A stretch of DNA of 64,000 nt from Paenibacillus sp. 1001270B_150601_E10 (GCF_015558675.1 NZ_JADMOL010000009.1:38895-102894), one strand, 5' to 3'; positions 7,157 through 16,105 are shown, numbered from the stretch's first letter. The notes: generated by a model from the letters alone, not told the origin. Translations and numbers: made by a program.

Positions 7157-8337
7157 TGAATATGCTTAGCTCATTGATTCAAGGCAATGTCGTCACACTT
7201 ATTTTTGCATGTATTTTGATCGTGAACATATGGAGAGGGTTTAGGAGGGGCGGCACGGGTTCCATGCAGCACCTCTTTTTTACCATTATCGATGTCTTGC
7301 TAACGGTACTATCCCTCTATGTGTCATACCAAGCGGCTCAGGGGTTGTCCCCGATCGTTGCGGATTGGATAAAGGGCCTTGGCATTGCTTCTCCAGATGG
7401 TGAAATGTCGTGGTGGCAGAACTTATACTATACCGTGATCATTAGTATGCGAGATTTAGCTATGCTTCGATTTGCTGTTCTATTTCTGCTCTTGTACCTG
7501 CTGATACGTTCGGTTGCAGGCGGATTGGTGGGAGCGATCTTCTATCTGTGGTCTAATGAGAATAGCGGATCACCACGGCGAGTAAGAGAGCGTGGCAGCA
7601 TACCTGCAATTGAGCGAGTATTGAGCCGAGTATTCGGCGTTGTGCTTGGTGCGATTACAGGCTGTTTGCGAATTCTGCTCGTAGTCGTCTTGCTGTTCGG
7701 TTTTGTTACTTTGAATCCAGGCTCCCCGATTAGTCGGCATATACAGCAGTCGAATGCCTATCAATTGGCTGCTGGCCAGGTGATTGAGCCTTTCGCAGGC
7801 GAGTGGGTGACTGAGAATCTCCCTGTGTTTACAGCAGAGGTCAAAAATCAGCTCACAACCTTAATGCAGCGCCGCTATGAAGTTATCGACATGCAGCTGC
7901 CTAAGGATATTGAGCTTGCTGCGAAGGAAGTGACCAAGGGCGCGGGAACTGACGAGAAGAAGGCGCGTCTCCTTTATGATTGGGTCGGAAGCCGAGTTAC
8001 GTATGATTGGGACAAAGCTAACAACTATATCGAACAAGGCATTTGGAAGGAGCAGACACCGCAGGATACATTTGATACGAAAAAGGGAGTATGCATTGAT
8101 TATGCGCGCTTGTATGCGCTGATGGCGCGTGCAGTGGGGCTCGAGGTTCGAGTAGTAACAGGACTAGGATATGACGGAAGAGGCGGCTATGGACCTCATG
8201 CTTGGAATACCGTCAACATCGACGGCAAAGGCTGGATTCCGCTTGACGCCACATGGGCAAGTACGGGGGATTGGTTTAATCCACCAAACTTTGATTCGAC
8301 GCATATCCCTGATCAAAAGGCTGCTTCAGACACTTAA
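7156..8337 (+). CDS. membrane protein with transglutaminase-like cysteine domain
   Basis: A 393-residue protein. The first 200 residues hold about four membrane helices resembling a CvpA-like region. The C-terminal half is a transglutaminase-like (papain-fold) domain with the full Cys-His-Asp triad: Cys in KKGVCIDYA, His in GPHAWNT and Asp in PLDATWA. In bacteria such domains act as extracytoplasmic proteases or peptidoglycan/protein crosslink enzymes; topology should place this one outside. It is coupled to the preceding gene and lies about 105 bp upstream of a penicillin-binding protein gene, suggesting a cell-wall role (inference). Confidence 0.85.
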   Translation: MNMLSSLIQGNVVTLIFACILIVNIWRGFRRGGTGSMQHLFFTIIDVLLTVLSLYVSYQAAQGLSPIVADWIKGLGIASPDGEMSWWQNLYYTVIISMRDLAMLRFAVLFLLLYLLIRSVAGGLVGAIFYLWSNENSGSPRRVRERGSIPAIERVLSRVFGVVLGAITGCLRILLVVVLLFGFVTLNPGSPISRHIQQSNAYQLAAGQVIEPFAGEWVTENLPVFTAEVKNQLTTLMQRRYEVIDMQLPKDIELAAKEVTKGAGTDEKKARLLYDWVGSRVTYDWDKANNYIEQGIWKEQTPQDTFDTKKGVCIDYARLYALMARAVGLEVRVVTGLGYDGRGGYGPHAWNTVNIDGKGWIPLDATWASTGDWFNPPNFDSTHIPDQKAASDT

Positions 8338-8442
8338 AAAGGTTACAAAGGATGCCTTTGAGCCTCAAGTTCCGTTATGCTAAACTAAGACTTGGGGAAA
8401 GGCAAGACTTTAGAATGTTACGCAAGAAAGGAAGAAGCAGCT

Positions 8443-10497
8443 TTGAATCACTCGAACTCCGATGATCCACAGAAAAGTGAAATCACGAAGAGACGTCATT
8501 TTTCATTTCGACTTAATGGCTTTTTCTTCTTTACGTTTGTTGTATTTACCGTGTTGATCGTTCGTTTGGCGATCCTGCAGTTTGTTGAAGGGCCGACGAT
8601 GAAGGATGCTGAGCTTCGACTAAGCTATAAGGACAATCCGATTGCTCCGATGCGCGGTACGATCTATGATGCTTCAGGGAAGACAAGAATCGCTTACTCG
8701 ACCTCTACGCAGTCCTTATATTTCAATATGGATAAGAACTATTCTACCGAGACGAACCGAGCTGAAGCGCTGGCTATGGCCGAGAAGCTTGAAGAGATAT
8801 TCAAGGAGTATGGCGACCCGAACGAGGAACAGCCAACGGCAGAAGTCATTAAGGATCGAATGGACCTTGATGCCAAGAAGAATTACAGCTGGACGCCGAG
8901 ACTGATCAAAACGGGTCTGTCGAATAAAGAAGTGGCCTACTTCCTAGAGAATAAGCCTGAATTCAAGGCATTTGAGGTTGTAGAGGACAGTATTCGCAAC
9001 TACGACGAAGATCAGGTTGCGGTTCAACTGGTTGGCTATTTGAACAAATTCAGTGGTGCTCGCAATAACTTGGACTATTATAAAAATCTTTATGAAAAGC
9101 GTAATGAGCTCCCGGAAGAAAAGCGGTATCTTGAAACAGAGGCCGTAGGAGCGGATGGACTTGAACTGATGTATCAAGAACAGCTTCGCGGGAAGAACGG
9201 CTCGAAGAAGGTGCCGGTCAATGTCGCAGGCCGAAGCATTGGACAGGTTGAGGTAACGAAGCCAGAGCGAGGCAATGATCTGTATCTGACCATTCATAAG
9301 TCCGTCCAAGAGAAGACGGAGAAGGCGATCATGGATCATTTGCAGAAGCTTCGCACGTCTTCTAATTCACTAGAATATGCGCCAAATGCACGATCAGGCT
9401 ATGCTGTCGCGATGGAAGTCGATACAGGGAAAGTCGTAGCCATGGCAAGCATGCCGGATTATGATCCGAATGTATGGAAGAATGGATCCATCAGTCCGGA
9501 AGATTATGATGAAAGCTCCCTTTATATTACGAATGGCACCATCCGTGAGGCACCGGCTCCTTACAAGGATGATAAGGAAAGAGGGAAGCACCCTGGCTCT
9601 CTTGTCTATCTGGGTTCAACGATGAAGCCGCTGACAGTATTGATTGGCCTGCAAGAGAAGCTGTTTGGTCTTAACGAAACATACTTCGACCAAGGCTATG
9701 CAGAGTTTGGGCGCAAAGGCTATGAGACGAAGGTATGGAACTCTAGCCGTAAATACAATGGATATATCGATGCTGCGGAAGCGCTGCGTGTTTCCTCCAA
9801 TGCCTTTATGGTTGACATGATCGGGAAGCAGCTGTACTCTCGCCCAGATGTCAATGGTGTTGAGGTATGGGATAAGTACATGGAGCAGTTTGGTCTTGGT
9901 GTACTGACAGGAAGCGGACTTCCACGTGAGATCGAAGGGAAAAAGGATTACTTGGCAGAAGCAGAGAATAACAATGCGCAGTCTGCGTTGGTATATGCTT
10001 CCTTTGGTCAGCTTGGTAAGTATACGACGCTTCAGCTCGCTCAATTTACCGCGACTCTTGCGAATCACGGCAAGCGCATGAAGCCTCAATTTGTCGATAA
10101 GATTGTCGATGCCGATGGCAATATTGTTCAAGACTATAAGCCTGAGGTATTGAACGAAATTAAATTTGATGATGCTTATTGGAATGTGATTGAGCGCGGA
10201 ATGAGCAAGGTAACCGCGCATGGCTTTGAAGGCTTCCCGTACGACTTCATTCGTAAGACGGGTACGTCTCAGCAGAGCGTTGCCGGTAAGCTTGTAGAGA
10301 ACGGGGTATTTATCGCTTATGCTCCAGCGGATAATCCAAAGCTAGCCGTTGCGGTTGTTGTGCCAGAGGGAGGTTACGGTTCCTTCAGTGCCGCACCAAT
10401 TGCACGCCAAATCTTCGATGCGTATGATGAGGCAGTTGGACTCACAGGTACACCGCGCAAGCCAGCCAATGATCAAGCTGCGAATACGGAGGAATAA
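8443..10497 (+). CDS. class B penicillin-binding protein (PBP2-like transpeptidase)
   Basis: Crosslinks peptidoglycan stem peptides on the outer membrane face. It has an N-terminal cytoplasmic tail, one membrane helix (about residues 24-46), a dimerisation/pedestal region, and a transpeptidase domain with SxxK (STMK, Ser392-Lys395), SxN (VSSNAF) and KTG (RKTGTS). No glycosyltransferase domain, hence class B. The ORF extends to TTG 8392, but TTG 8443 has AAGGAAG eight bases upstream and gives 684 residues. The motif PMRGTIYDASG is typical of elongation- and division-type PBPs; which of the two is not decided here. Confidence 0.93.
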   Translation: MNHSNSDDPQKSEITKRRHFSFRLNGFFFFTFVVFTVLIVRLAILQFVEGPTMKDAELRLSYKDNPIAPMRGTIYDASGKTRIAYSTSTQSLYFNMDKNYSTETNRAEALAMAEKLEEIFKEYGDPNEEQPTAEVIKDRMDLDAKKNYSWTPRLIKTGLSNKEVAYFLENKPEFKAFEVVEDSIRNYDEDQVAVQLVGYLNKFSGARNNLDYYKNLYEKRNELPEEKRYLETEAVGADGLELMYQEQLRGKNGSKKVPVNVAGRSIGQVEVTKPERGNDLYLTIHKSVQEKTEKAIMDHLQKLRTSSNSLEYAPNARSGYAVAMEVDTGKVVAMASMPDYDPNVWKNGSISPEDYDESSLYITNGTIREAPAPYKDDKERGKHPGSLVYLGSTMKPLTVLIGLQEKLFGLNETYFDQGYAEFGRKGYETKVWNSSRKYNGYIDAAEALRVSSNAFMVDMIGKQLYSRPDVNGVEVWDKYMEQFGLGVLTGSGLPREIEGKKDYLAEAENNNAQSALVYASFGQLGKYTTLQLAQFTATLANHGKRMKPQFVDKIVDADGNIVQDYKPEVLNEIKFDDAYWNVIERGMSKVTAHGFEGFPYDFIRKTGTSQQSVAGKLVENGVFIAYAPADNPKLAVAVVVPEGGYGSFSAAPIARQIFDAYDEAVGLTGTPRKPANDQAANTEE

Positions 10498-10582
10498 TCG
10501 GAATAATCGTTAGCGAGACGAGAATGAATGAGATGATTGATCTCGTTGAATTGGCGGTATCTTGCCTCGCTTAGAGTAAAAT

Positions 10583-10632
10583 AAAAGGACAGGTTCTCCA
10601 TAACTAGGAGGATCTGTCCTTTTAGCTTTTTT
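10583..10632 (+). terminator. terminator after the PBP gene (probably bidirectional)
   Basis: A 17-bp stem (10583-10599 with 10607-10623, including G-U pairs), 7-nt loop, then a T-rich tract. The A-rich left flank lets it also serve the minus-strand XRE gene. Confidence 0.88.
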
Positions 10633-10642
10633 CCCATAGTTG

Positions 10643-11221
10643 TTAAATCGAGTTCTTAGAGGTTGCTGCATTCGTATAGAGAATCGATACGGCAATCTCA
10701 CATACCTCTTGTTGGGTGTTCTTATAAATGTGTCCCGTATCTGCGGAAAAGGAAATGGAATCTCCCTTTTCGAGCACACAGGTTTCCGGCCCAACCTCTA
10801 GCTCCATTGTACCGGTAAATACGGTGATGGATTCGATGACGCCAAGTCCATGAGGCTCCGATACATAGGCACAACCAGGATGAAGGCGCGCGCGGAACGT
10901 TTCAAGGGAAATGCCTGGCGCGGCATAGGTATTATGCGCTTCGAAGCGGTTGTGATCCTCTCGGAATAAGGGCTGATCCTCGGCCTTTAAGACCTTCAGA
11001 GAAGGATTCTCGAAGATGAATGCCGTTAACGGCACCTGCAAACCGGATGCGATCTTCCATAGAGTCGCTACGGTTGGATTGGATGTTCCTCTCTCGATCT
11101 GACCAAGCATAGGCTTGCTTACGCCCGTTAGTTCTGCCAGGTCGTCCAAGGTCATATTCAACTGCTGCCTATAGTGCCGTAAACGCTTACCGATGCGGTC
11201 CGAAATAAGGTCTTTCTCCAT
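10643..11221 (-). CDS. XRE-family regulator with C-terminal cupin domain
   Basis: A 192-residue DNA-binding regulator. Residues 10-65 form a helix-turn-helix of the XRE type (LDDLAELTGVSKPMLGQIER). Residues 110-180 form a small cupin barrel (GTMELEVG...LEKGDSISFSADTGH) that usually binds a small effector. Start is the second ATG (11221): the upstream ATG at 11233 is part of the ribosome site ATGGAGG. It diverges from azlCD, so it most likely controls those amino-acid exporter genes, as XRE-cupin and Lrp-type regulators commonly do for azlCD (inference). Confidence 0.9.
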   Translation of the reverse strand: MEKDLISDRIGKRLRHYRQQLNMTLDDLAELTGVSKPMLGQIERGTSNPTVATLWKIASGLQVPLTAFIFENPSLKVLKAEDQPLFREDHNRFEAHNTYAAPGISLETFRARLHPGCAYVSEPHGLGVIESITVFTGTMELEVGPETCVLEKGDSISFSADTGHIYKNTQQEVCEIAVSILYTNAATSKNSI

Positions 11222-11299
11222 TTTTACCTCCATAAAAAGAAATGTGTCAAATATTAAACGCGAAACTTAAAGACTGTCTAAAAATTGCACGATTTGGAT

Positions 11300-11329
11300 A
11301 TTGAACTTACCTATAAATATGCTATATTA
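11300..11329 (+). promoter_or_regulatory. azlCD promoter
   Basis: TTGAAC (11300-11305) with TATATT (11322-11327, 16 bp spacer) or TATTAT (11324-11329, 18 bp spacer), about 40 bp before the azlC start. Confidence 0.5.
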
Positions 11330-11354
11330 TACTTTGGAAATTAACATAGCATAT
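11316..11354. promoter_or_regulatory. candidate operator: spaced inverted repeat over the azlC promoter
   Basis: ATATGCTAT (11316-11324) and ATAGCATAT (11346-11354) are perfect inverted 9-mers with centres 30 bp apart (about three helical turns). The first covers the -10 region. Probable binding site of the divergent XRE-cupin regulator. Confidence 0.45.
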
Positions 11355-11370
11355 AAGGGAGAAGTCGCAG

Positions 11371-12081
11371 ATGGCAGGCTATGCATCACCTAGAATATCA
11401 AAAGAACTCCCCATGGGGAAAGAGTTTATGCGAGCTGCGGCCGATGTTTTTCCGCTTGCACTCAGCGTATTTACGTATGGTTTAGCCTTTGGTGCGCTTG
11501 CGAACAACACCAATCATTTTACCATGCTGGAAACGGTTATGATGTCATTGTTCGTCTTCTCTGGAGCAGGTCAGTTTACGATCCTATCCTTGCTTCAGCA
11601 GGAAGCTACGCTTTGGACGATTGCAATCAGCACGTTTCTTATTAATGCCCGCTATCTGATCTACGGATTATCCCTAGGCAGAAGCCTGGAGCAATGCCAT
11701 AGAGGGCATCTGCTATGGTTATGCCATGGTATTACGGACGAGAGTTATAGTGTAGGGACGATGGAGTCTGAACGCAGCAAGCTTGGCATGGGTTATCTGG
11801 CAGGCGCAGGCTTTGTGGTGCTCCTGTCTTGGACATTAAGCTCTGCAGCTGGCCATCAGCTTGGCGAGTTTATAGCAGATCCGTCTCGCTTTGGGCTGGA
11901 TTTTGCCTTTACGGCGGCCTTTATCGGTCTACTCGTTGTGCTGCTGAAAACGAAAAGCCAATATGTAGCGGCAATTATTGCTTTGCTTGCATCAGCTGCT
12001 GCCTATCATTGGCTCGGTACATCCGGGGCAGTATTTGCCGGTGCCGCTTCTGCCTTCTTGGTTGGAGTGTACTCAAAATGA
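11371..12081 (+). CDS. azlC: AzlC-family branched-chain amino acid exporter, large subunit
   Basis: Large subunit of the two-component AzlCD exporter for branched-chain (and possibly other) amino acids. The 236-residue protein has about six hydrophobic segments and the family signature FPLALSVFTYGLAFGALA followed by FSGAGQF and NARYLIYGLSL. GGGAGAAG precedes the ATG. The stop overlaps azlD by 4 bp (ATGA), the usual coupling of the two subunits. A divergent XRE-cupin regulator and an inverted repeat over the promoter indicate local control. Confidence 0.94.
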   Translation: MAGYASPRISKELPMGKEFMRAAADVFPLALSVFTYGLAFGALANNTNHFTMLETVMMSLFVFSGAGQFTILSLLQQEATLWTIAISTFLINARYLIYGLSLGRSLEQCHRGHLLWLCHGITDESYSVGTMESERSKLGMGYLAGAGFVVLLSWTLSSAAGHQLGEFIADPSRFGLDFAFTAAFIGLLVVLLKTKSQYVAAIIALLASAAAYHWLGTSGAVFAGAASAFLVGVYSK

Positions 12082-12398
12082 TGTCCATTGGAATACTGAT
12101 CGTTATTGTTGTGGCTGCGATCGCAACTTACCTAACGCGTTACCCGAGCATGGTGCTAAGCCGATATCTAAAGGTTTCACCAGCTGTGGAGAGAGGCTTT
12201 CGCTATATGCCGATCGGGGTGTTTGCAGCCTTGATTGCGCCATCGATCTTCTATCACCCAACTGTGAATGGGCAGATTGAGTGGGCATTCTACGCAGCTG
12301 TTGTCGTGGCTGTCGTGACGGCTTGGCTGACTAGAAGCGCGCTGTGGTCCATGCTTGCAGGCGTATTGATTATTGCTTTGCTTCGCATCCTTTTATAA
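12078..12398 (+). CDS. azlD: AzlD-family amino acid exporter, small subunit
   Basis: A 106-residue membrane protein with three to four helices and the family pattern ATYLTRYPSMVLSRYL near the N-terminus and GFRYMPIGVFAALIAP in the middle. It forms the exporter with AzlC and is translated by coupling from the overlapping azlC stop (ATGATG; the second ATG at 12081 is also possible). Length is normal for the family. A perfect terminator follows. Confidence 0.92.
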   Translation: MMSIGILIVIVVAAIATYLTRYPSMVLSRYLKVSPAVERGFRYMPIGVFAALIAPSIFYHPTVNGQIEWAFYAAVVVAVVTAWLTRSALWSMLAGVLIIALLRILL

Positions 12399-12433
12399 AG
12401 TTAGGAATCATTCATACGATATGATAAATAGTT

Positions 12434-12467
12434 AAGCTTAATCCTTTGATAAGGATTAAGCTTTTTT
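12434..12467 (+). terminator. terminator of azlCD
   Basis: Perfect 13-bp arms 12434-12446 and 12451-12463, 4-nt loop, T-run. Confidence 0.9.
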
Positions 12468-12603
12468 GCTTTTGGTCGGAGTGCGGAATAAAGCAGTATC
12501 ATGAAAACAAAGTTGATTTCGTTTATATTCTTGCGTGGGAGCGAATTAGCTGACTGGGCATGCAACCTGCAGGCGTGGGTTTTGTTTCTCGTGCGCCTAA
12601 AAG

Positions 12604-12631
12604 TTGCACAAAAGAAACATTATTGTATATA
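12604..12631 (+). promoter_or_regulatory. candidate promoter of short unit 12.6-13.0 kb
   Basis: TTGCAC (12604-12609), 16 bp, TATATA (12626-12631). Confidence 0.4.
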
Positions 12632-12778
12632 TTGAAATTAAAGAGTGAGCCAAGTATGGGGCGCAAAGAACCTCAATTAGCCTTATATATCGGAAGTAGG
12701 TATGTTATGGCATTAACGGCCAATTCATTTATGATTCAACTAGGTTAATTGTCGATAACATTACAGGAGGTGCGAAAC

Positions 12779-12844
12779 ATGAAAAGATCGAGACGCTGGA
12801 AGGGGCCATTTAAACGATTAATCATGACGTTGATCTATTTTTAA
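12779..12844 (+). CDS. 21-residue cationic amphipathic peptide, unknown
   Basis: A very small ORF behind one of the strongest ribosome sites in the window (ACAGGAGGTGCG, seven bases or so before the ATG). The peptide has a basic head (MKRSRRWKGPFKR) and a hydrophobic tail (LIMTLIYF). It is the only plausible product in a 740-bp stretch with its own candidate promoter (12604) and a terminator at 12928. Size, charge and tail resemble type I toxin or membrane-acting peptides, but it could equally be a regulatory leader without a downstream gene. Function unknown. Confidence 0.4.
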   Translation: MKRSRRWKGPFKRLIMTLIYF

Positions 12845-12927
12845 GGTAAAGGAATTGCTTATGAGAAGAACATTAATGGAGATACCCAATTTATGGTTAA
12901 CCCAACCAACCTCCCATATATAGAAGA

Positions 12928-12975
12928 AGCAGGCTGCGACCTTTGTGAATAAAGAGCGCTTCGCCTGCTTTATTT
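12928..12975 (+). terminator. terminator of the short peptide unit
   Basis: AGCAGGC (12928-12934) pairs with GCCTGCT (12963-12969), extended by flanking A-T pairs, then TTATTTAT. The loop is about 28 nt, so moderate confidence. Confidence 0.55.
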
Positions 12976-13065
12976 ATGTTCTGGGCGATACCCATACAAG
13001 TTTATGCGACTTTTATAATATGCTCCGATGCTGTACAGGGATAAAGAGTGACGGCATTGCCCGCC

Positions 13066-13095
13066 TTGGTGGTAGGACAAGGCATATGGTACAAT
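13066..13095 (+). promoter_or_regulatory. candidate promoter of HAD gene
   Basis: TTGGTG (13066-13071), 18 bp, TACAAT (13090-13095), 40 bp upstream of ATG 13136. Confidence 0.45.
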
Positions 13096-13135
13096 GTCGT
13101 TATGTGAAAATGGAATCCCGAACAGGAGTGGTGAC

Positions 13136-13870
13136 ATGAGTCGATATGCATTGCTGGCACTGGACATGGATGGTACGCTGCTGGATGATGAACAGCGTGT
13201 CAGTGATGAGAATAGAGAGGCGATACAAGAAGCGCAGCGTGCAGGCGTGACAGTCATTCTGTCTACTGGACGAGGCTTTGTAAACGCGGTTCCGTATGCG
13301 GACGAATTGGGACTAACGGGACCGATGGTTACGGTAAATGGAGGAGAAGTGTGGAAGACGCCTCATGACCTTCATGTCCGTCACTTGCTTGAGCGCAATC
13401 AGGTACAGCGCATGTATGAGATCACGCGAAAATATGATACATGGTTCTGGGCATACTCCACAAAGGGTATCTATAATCGTGATAAGTGGACGGCTGTTAT
13501 TGAAGAGGAAGATTGGCTGAAGTTCGGCTATTACAATGAAGATGATGATATTCGCGGCAAGATCTTAGATGAGCTTCACACCATCGGGGGTCTTGAATTG
13601 ACGAATTCTTCGCCCTATAATATCGAGATTAATCCATTAGGCATTCATAAGGCGACAGGCGTACAGACCGTATGTGACCTGCTTGGACTGAATATGAGCC
13701 AAGTGGTATCCGTTGGCGACAGTTTGAACGATCTGGCTGTTATTCAGCAGTCAGGGCTTGGTGCTGCAATGGGAAATGCGCAGGATAGGGTAAAAGAAGC
13801 AGCAAATATTGTGGTAGCAACCAATAATGAGCATGGTGTGGCAGAGCTGATTCGCAAATACATTCTTTAG
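13136..13870 (+). CDS. Cof-type HAD-superfamily phosphatase
   Basis: A 244-residue cytoplasmic hydrolase of the HAD superfamily, class IIB (Cof/YidA type), dephosphorylating small sugar- or nucleotide-phosphates. Motif I is LDMDGTLLDD (nucleophile Asp and acid Asp), motif II LSTGR, the motif III lysine sits near HKATG, and motif IV is VGDSLNDLAV. A cap domain occupies about residues 85-190. ATG 13136 follows AGGAGTGG and gives the usual N-terminus; the ORF reaches 13094 but without a ribosome site. Substrate unknown. Confidence 0.92.
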   Translation: MSRYALLALDMDGTLLDDEQRVSDENREAIQEAQRAGVTVILSTGRGFVNAVPYADELGLTGPMVTVNGGEVWKTPHDLHVRHLLERNQVQRMYEITRKYDTWFWAYSTKGIYNRDKWTAVIEEEDWLKFGYYNEDDDIRGKILDELHTIGGLELTNSSPYNIEINPLGIHKATGVQTVCDLLGLNMSQVVSVGDSLNDLAVIQQSGLGAAMGNAQDRVKEAANIVVATNNEHGVAELIRKYIL

Positions 13871-13935
13871 GACAAGCAGCAGCTATAGGCGACAGCAGCA
13901 AGTGACTTTCCATGCCGGGGGAGGATGGATAATCC

Positions 13936-14418
13936 GTGTTAACGGTATTAGGTTGGATCCTGATTATTGCTTTATTTGTTGTAGGTATGGGTGGCGCTGT
14001 TTTTCCCATTCTTCCCGGAGCGCTCGCGATTTACGGCGCCTACTTTGTATATGGCTTGTTTTTTAGCTTTGAACCGTTTGGATTTTGGTTCTGGAGCATA
14101 CAGACGCTTATCGTAGTCGTGCTCTTTGTTGCGGATTATGCCGTCAGCGCATGGGGCGTCAAGCGTTACGGCGGATCAAGGGGTTCAGTGATTGGAAGTA
14201 CGATCGGGGTTATTTTAGGCCCTTTTGTCATTCCGGCATTCGGACTCTTAATTGGTCCGTTCCTTGGCGCGATGCTTGGCGAGGTGATATCCGGCTCCAC
14301 TATTGAACGTTCCTTCAAGGCGGCGATCGGCGCGGTTGTCGGATTATTTACAAGCATGGTGACAAAGTTCATTCTGCAGCTTGTGATGATTGTGTTATTT
14401 GTTATATGGATTCTATAA
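13936..14418 (+). CDS. DUF456 family membrane protein
   Basis: A 160-residue, very hydrophobic protein. The opening GMGGAVFPILPGALAIYGAYF and the glycine-rich region GSRGSVIGSTIGVILGPF followed by GPFLGAMLGE are the DUF456 pattern. About four to five helices; the glycine repeats suggest tight helix packing. GTG start with GGGGGAGG upstream. Function of the family is unknown. It lies between a HAD phosphatase and a lipid flippase on the same strand, with 52 bp to the latter, so co-transcription with the flippase is possible. Confidence 0.9.
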   Translation: MLTVLGWILIIALFVVGMGGAVFPILPGALAIYGAYFVYGLFFSFEPFGFWFWSIQTLIVVVLFVADYAVSAWGVKRYGGSRGSVIGSTIGVILGPFVIPAFGLLIGPFLGAMLGEVISGSTIERSFKAAIGAVVGLFTSMVTKFILQLVMIVLFVIWIL

Positions 14419-14470
14419 TCCACTTAGATGTTTTAGCCTGACGGGCTGAAGTGAAAGTAGGGGAAACATT

Positions 14471-16105
14471 TTGGCGAAGGAGTCATTTATTAAGGGAACG
14501 CTGATTATTGCAGCTGCGACCCTGGTCACACGGTTTTTAGGGCTGTTTCAGCGGGTTCCACTCGAGCATATGCTTGGCGCGGTGGGGAATGCCGCATTTG
14601 CGACCTCGCAGAATGTATATTTGCTTATTTTGGCGGTAGCGACAGCAGGTATACCGAGTACTTTGAGTAAAATGGTATCTGAGCGCTATGCGCTGAATCA
14701 GGTGTATGAAGCCGAGCGAATTTATCGTGCGGCGTTACTATTCGGATTAATATCGGGCTTTGTGGTCACCGTGCTTCTCGTACTGCTTGCGCCCGCTTAT
14801 GGTGCCGTAAGCAAGCAGCCGGAAGCCGTGCTTGCGATTCGCTCCTTGGCTCCGGCTCTCTTGCTCTTCCCGATGCTTGCGATGATGCGCGGGTACACAC
14901 AAGGGCGCAATATGATGCAGGCAAGCGGCGTCTCTCAGATTGTTGAGCAGATTCTGCGGGTTGTGACTGCCATTGGTCTTGCTTATGTATTGATGGCCAC
15001 TGGACAAAATCAAGAGATCATCGCAGCAGGTGCTTCCTTTGGCGGCGTGCTTGGAAGTATTGGCGCATTCGCCGTTATGATCTATTACTTGCGCAAGCTT
15101 CGTCGAATGGACCGAGAAGCGGGAGTTCGTGCGAGAAGAGAAGGCCGAGAACACTTAAAGACGAGCAAGATCTTTGCTTCTATTTTTACGCTATCGATTC
15201 CGATTGTGCTTGCGTCTCTTGCAGTGCCAGTAGTCAACTTTGTTGACTCCACGATTACCGTTCCGCTGCTCTCTCCGGAAGTTGGCGAAGAAACAGCCAA
15301 ATATTTGTACGGTATTTTGGGCCAGCGTGCGCAATCCATTGCGGGTATTCCGCCTATTCTGGCCATTGCCCTTAGCACATCGTTGATTCCAATTATCTCC
15401 TCTGCTTATGCGAAGCGAGATATGGATCATCTCAAGCGTCAGATTTCTCTTGCAATGAGAATCTCAGTTCTAAGCGGCATGCCTATCGTGCTTGCCCTTA
15501 GTGTTAGTGCTTATTCCGTTAACGGACTTATTTTTAGTACATTGGACGGTGCCGGCATTATTGCCATGCTGACGCTCGGAACGATCTTCCAGATTACGAT
15601 GATGACGTCAAGTTCCATCCTGATTGGGCTTGGCAAGCCTGACATTGCGATGATCAGTGTGATATTGGGAATGATCATCAAGCTTGCAACGAGCTTCTTG
15701 TTTGCCCGTTTCTTTGGCATTTACGGTATTATCCTAGGAACAATGCTTAGCTTCCTGATCATCACTTACTTGAACCTAAGGGTGATGAAAAAAATCGTGC
15801 CTTTCGCCGTTATTGGCAAGCGCTGGCCGGGATTCATTCTTGCAACTGTGCTTGCAGGGGGCGTCGGCTACGGCATCGAATGGATTGGGGAATGGATTGC
15901 CAACCTGCCGGCTGTTCCGGACAAGATTGCCTTCTTCTTTACGGCAGGCATTGCAAGCTTGGTTGTCTTAATCGTTTTCTTGATGGGCCTTATTCTATTC
16001 CGTGTTATTAGAGAGAACGAGATGGGAAGCTACCCTCGTATGGTACAAAAAGCGCTTCGTCCGTTTATGAGACTGCAACGTCAGCGGACAGGCTTAAGAG
16101 GCTAA
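14471..16105 (+). CDS. polysaccharide flippase of the SpoVB/YtgP (MOP exporter) family
   Basis: A 544-residue integral membrane protein with about 14 helices, of the MVF/MATE-like MOP superfamily. Members move undecaprenyl-linked sugars across the membrane; YtgP of B. subtilis is MurJ, the lipid II flippase, and SpoVB acts in cortex synthesis. Family features include the N-terminal KGTLIIAAATLVTRFLGLFQ and the region FPMLAMMRGYTQGRNMM. TTG start with AGGGGAAAC upstream. Which of the two paralogue roles applies is not decidable from this sequence. A terminator follows in the convergent intergenic region. Confidence 0.92.
   Translation: MAKESFIKGTLIIAAATLVTRFLGLFQRVPLEHMLGAVGNAAFATSQNVYLLILAVATAGIPSTLSKMVSERYALNQVYEAERIYRAALLFGLISGFVVTVLLVLLAPAYGAVSKQPEAVLAIRSLAPALLLFPMLAMMRGYTQGRNMMQASGVSQIVEQILRVVTAIGLAYVLMATGQNQEIIAAGASFGGVLGSIGAFAVMIYYLRKLRRMDREAGVRARREGREHLKTSKIFASIFTLSIPIVLASLAVPVVNFVDSTITVPLLSPEVGEETAKYLYGILGQRAQSIAGIPPILAIALSTSLIPIISSAYAKRDMDHLKRQISLAMRISVLSGMPIVLALSVSAYSVNGLIFSTLDGAGIIAMLTLGTIFQITMMTSSSILIGLGKPDIAMISVILGMIIKLATSFLFARFFGIYGIILGTMLSFLIITYLNLRVMKKIVPFAVIGKRWPGFILATVLAGGVGYGIEWIGEWIANLPAVPDKIAFFFTAGIASLVVLIVFLMGLILFRVIRENEMGSYPRMVQKALRPFMRLQRQRTGLRG

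Noticed and set aside
12560..12748. 62-aa plus-strand ORF after azlCD
   Set aside because: No ribosome site, unbiased composition, and overlaps the better promoter/peptide unit.
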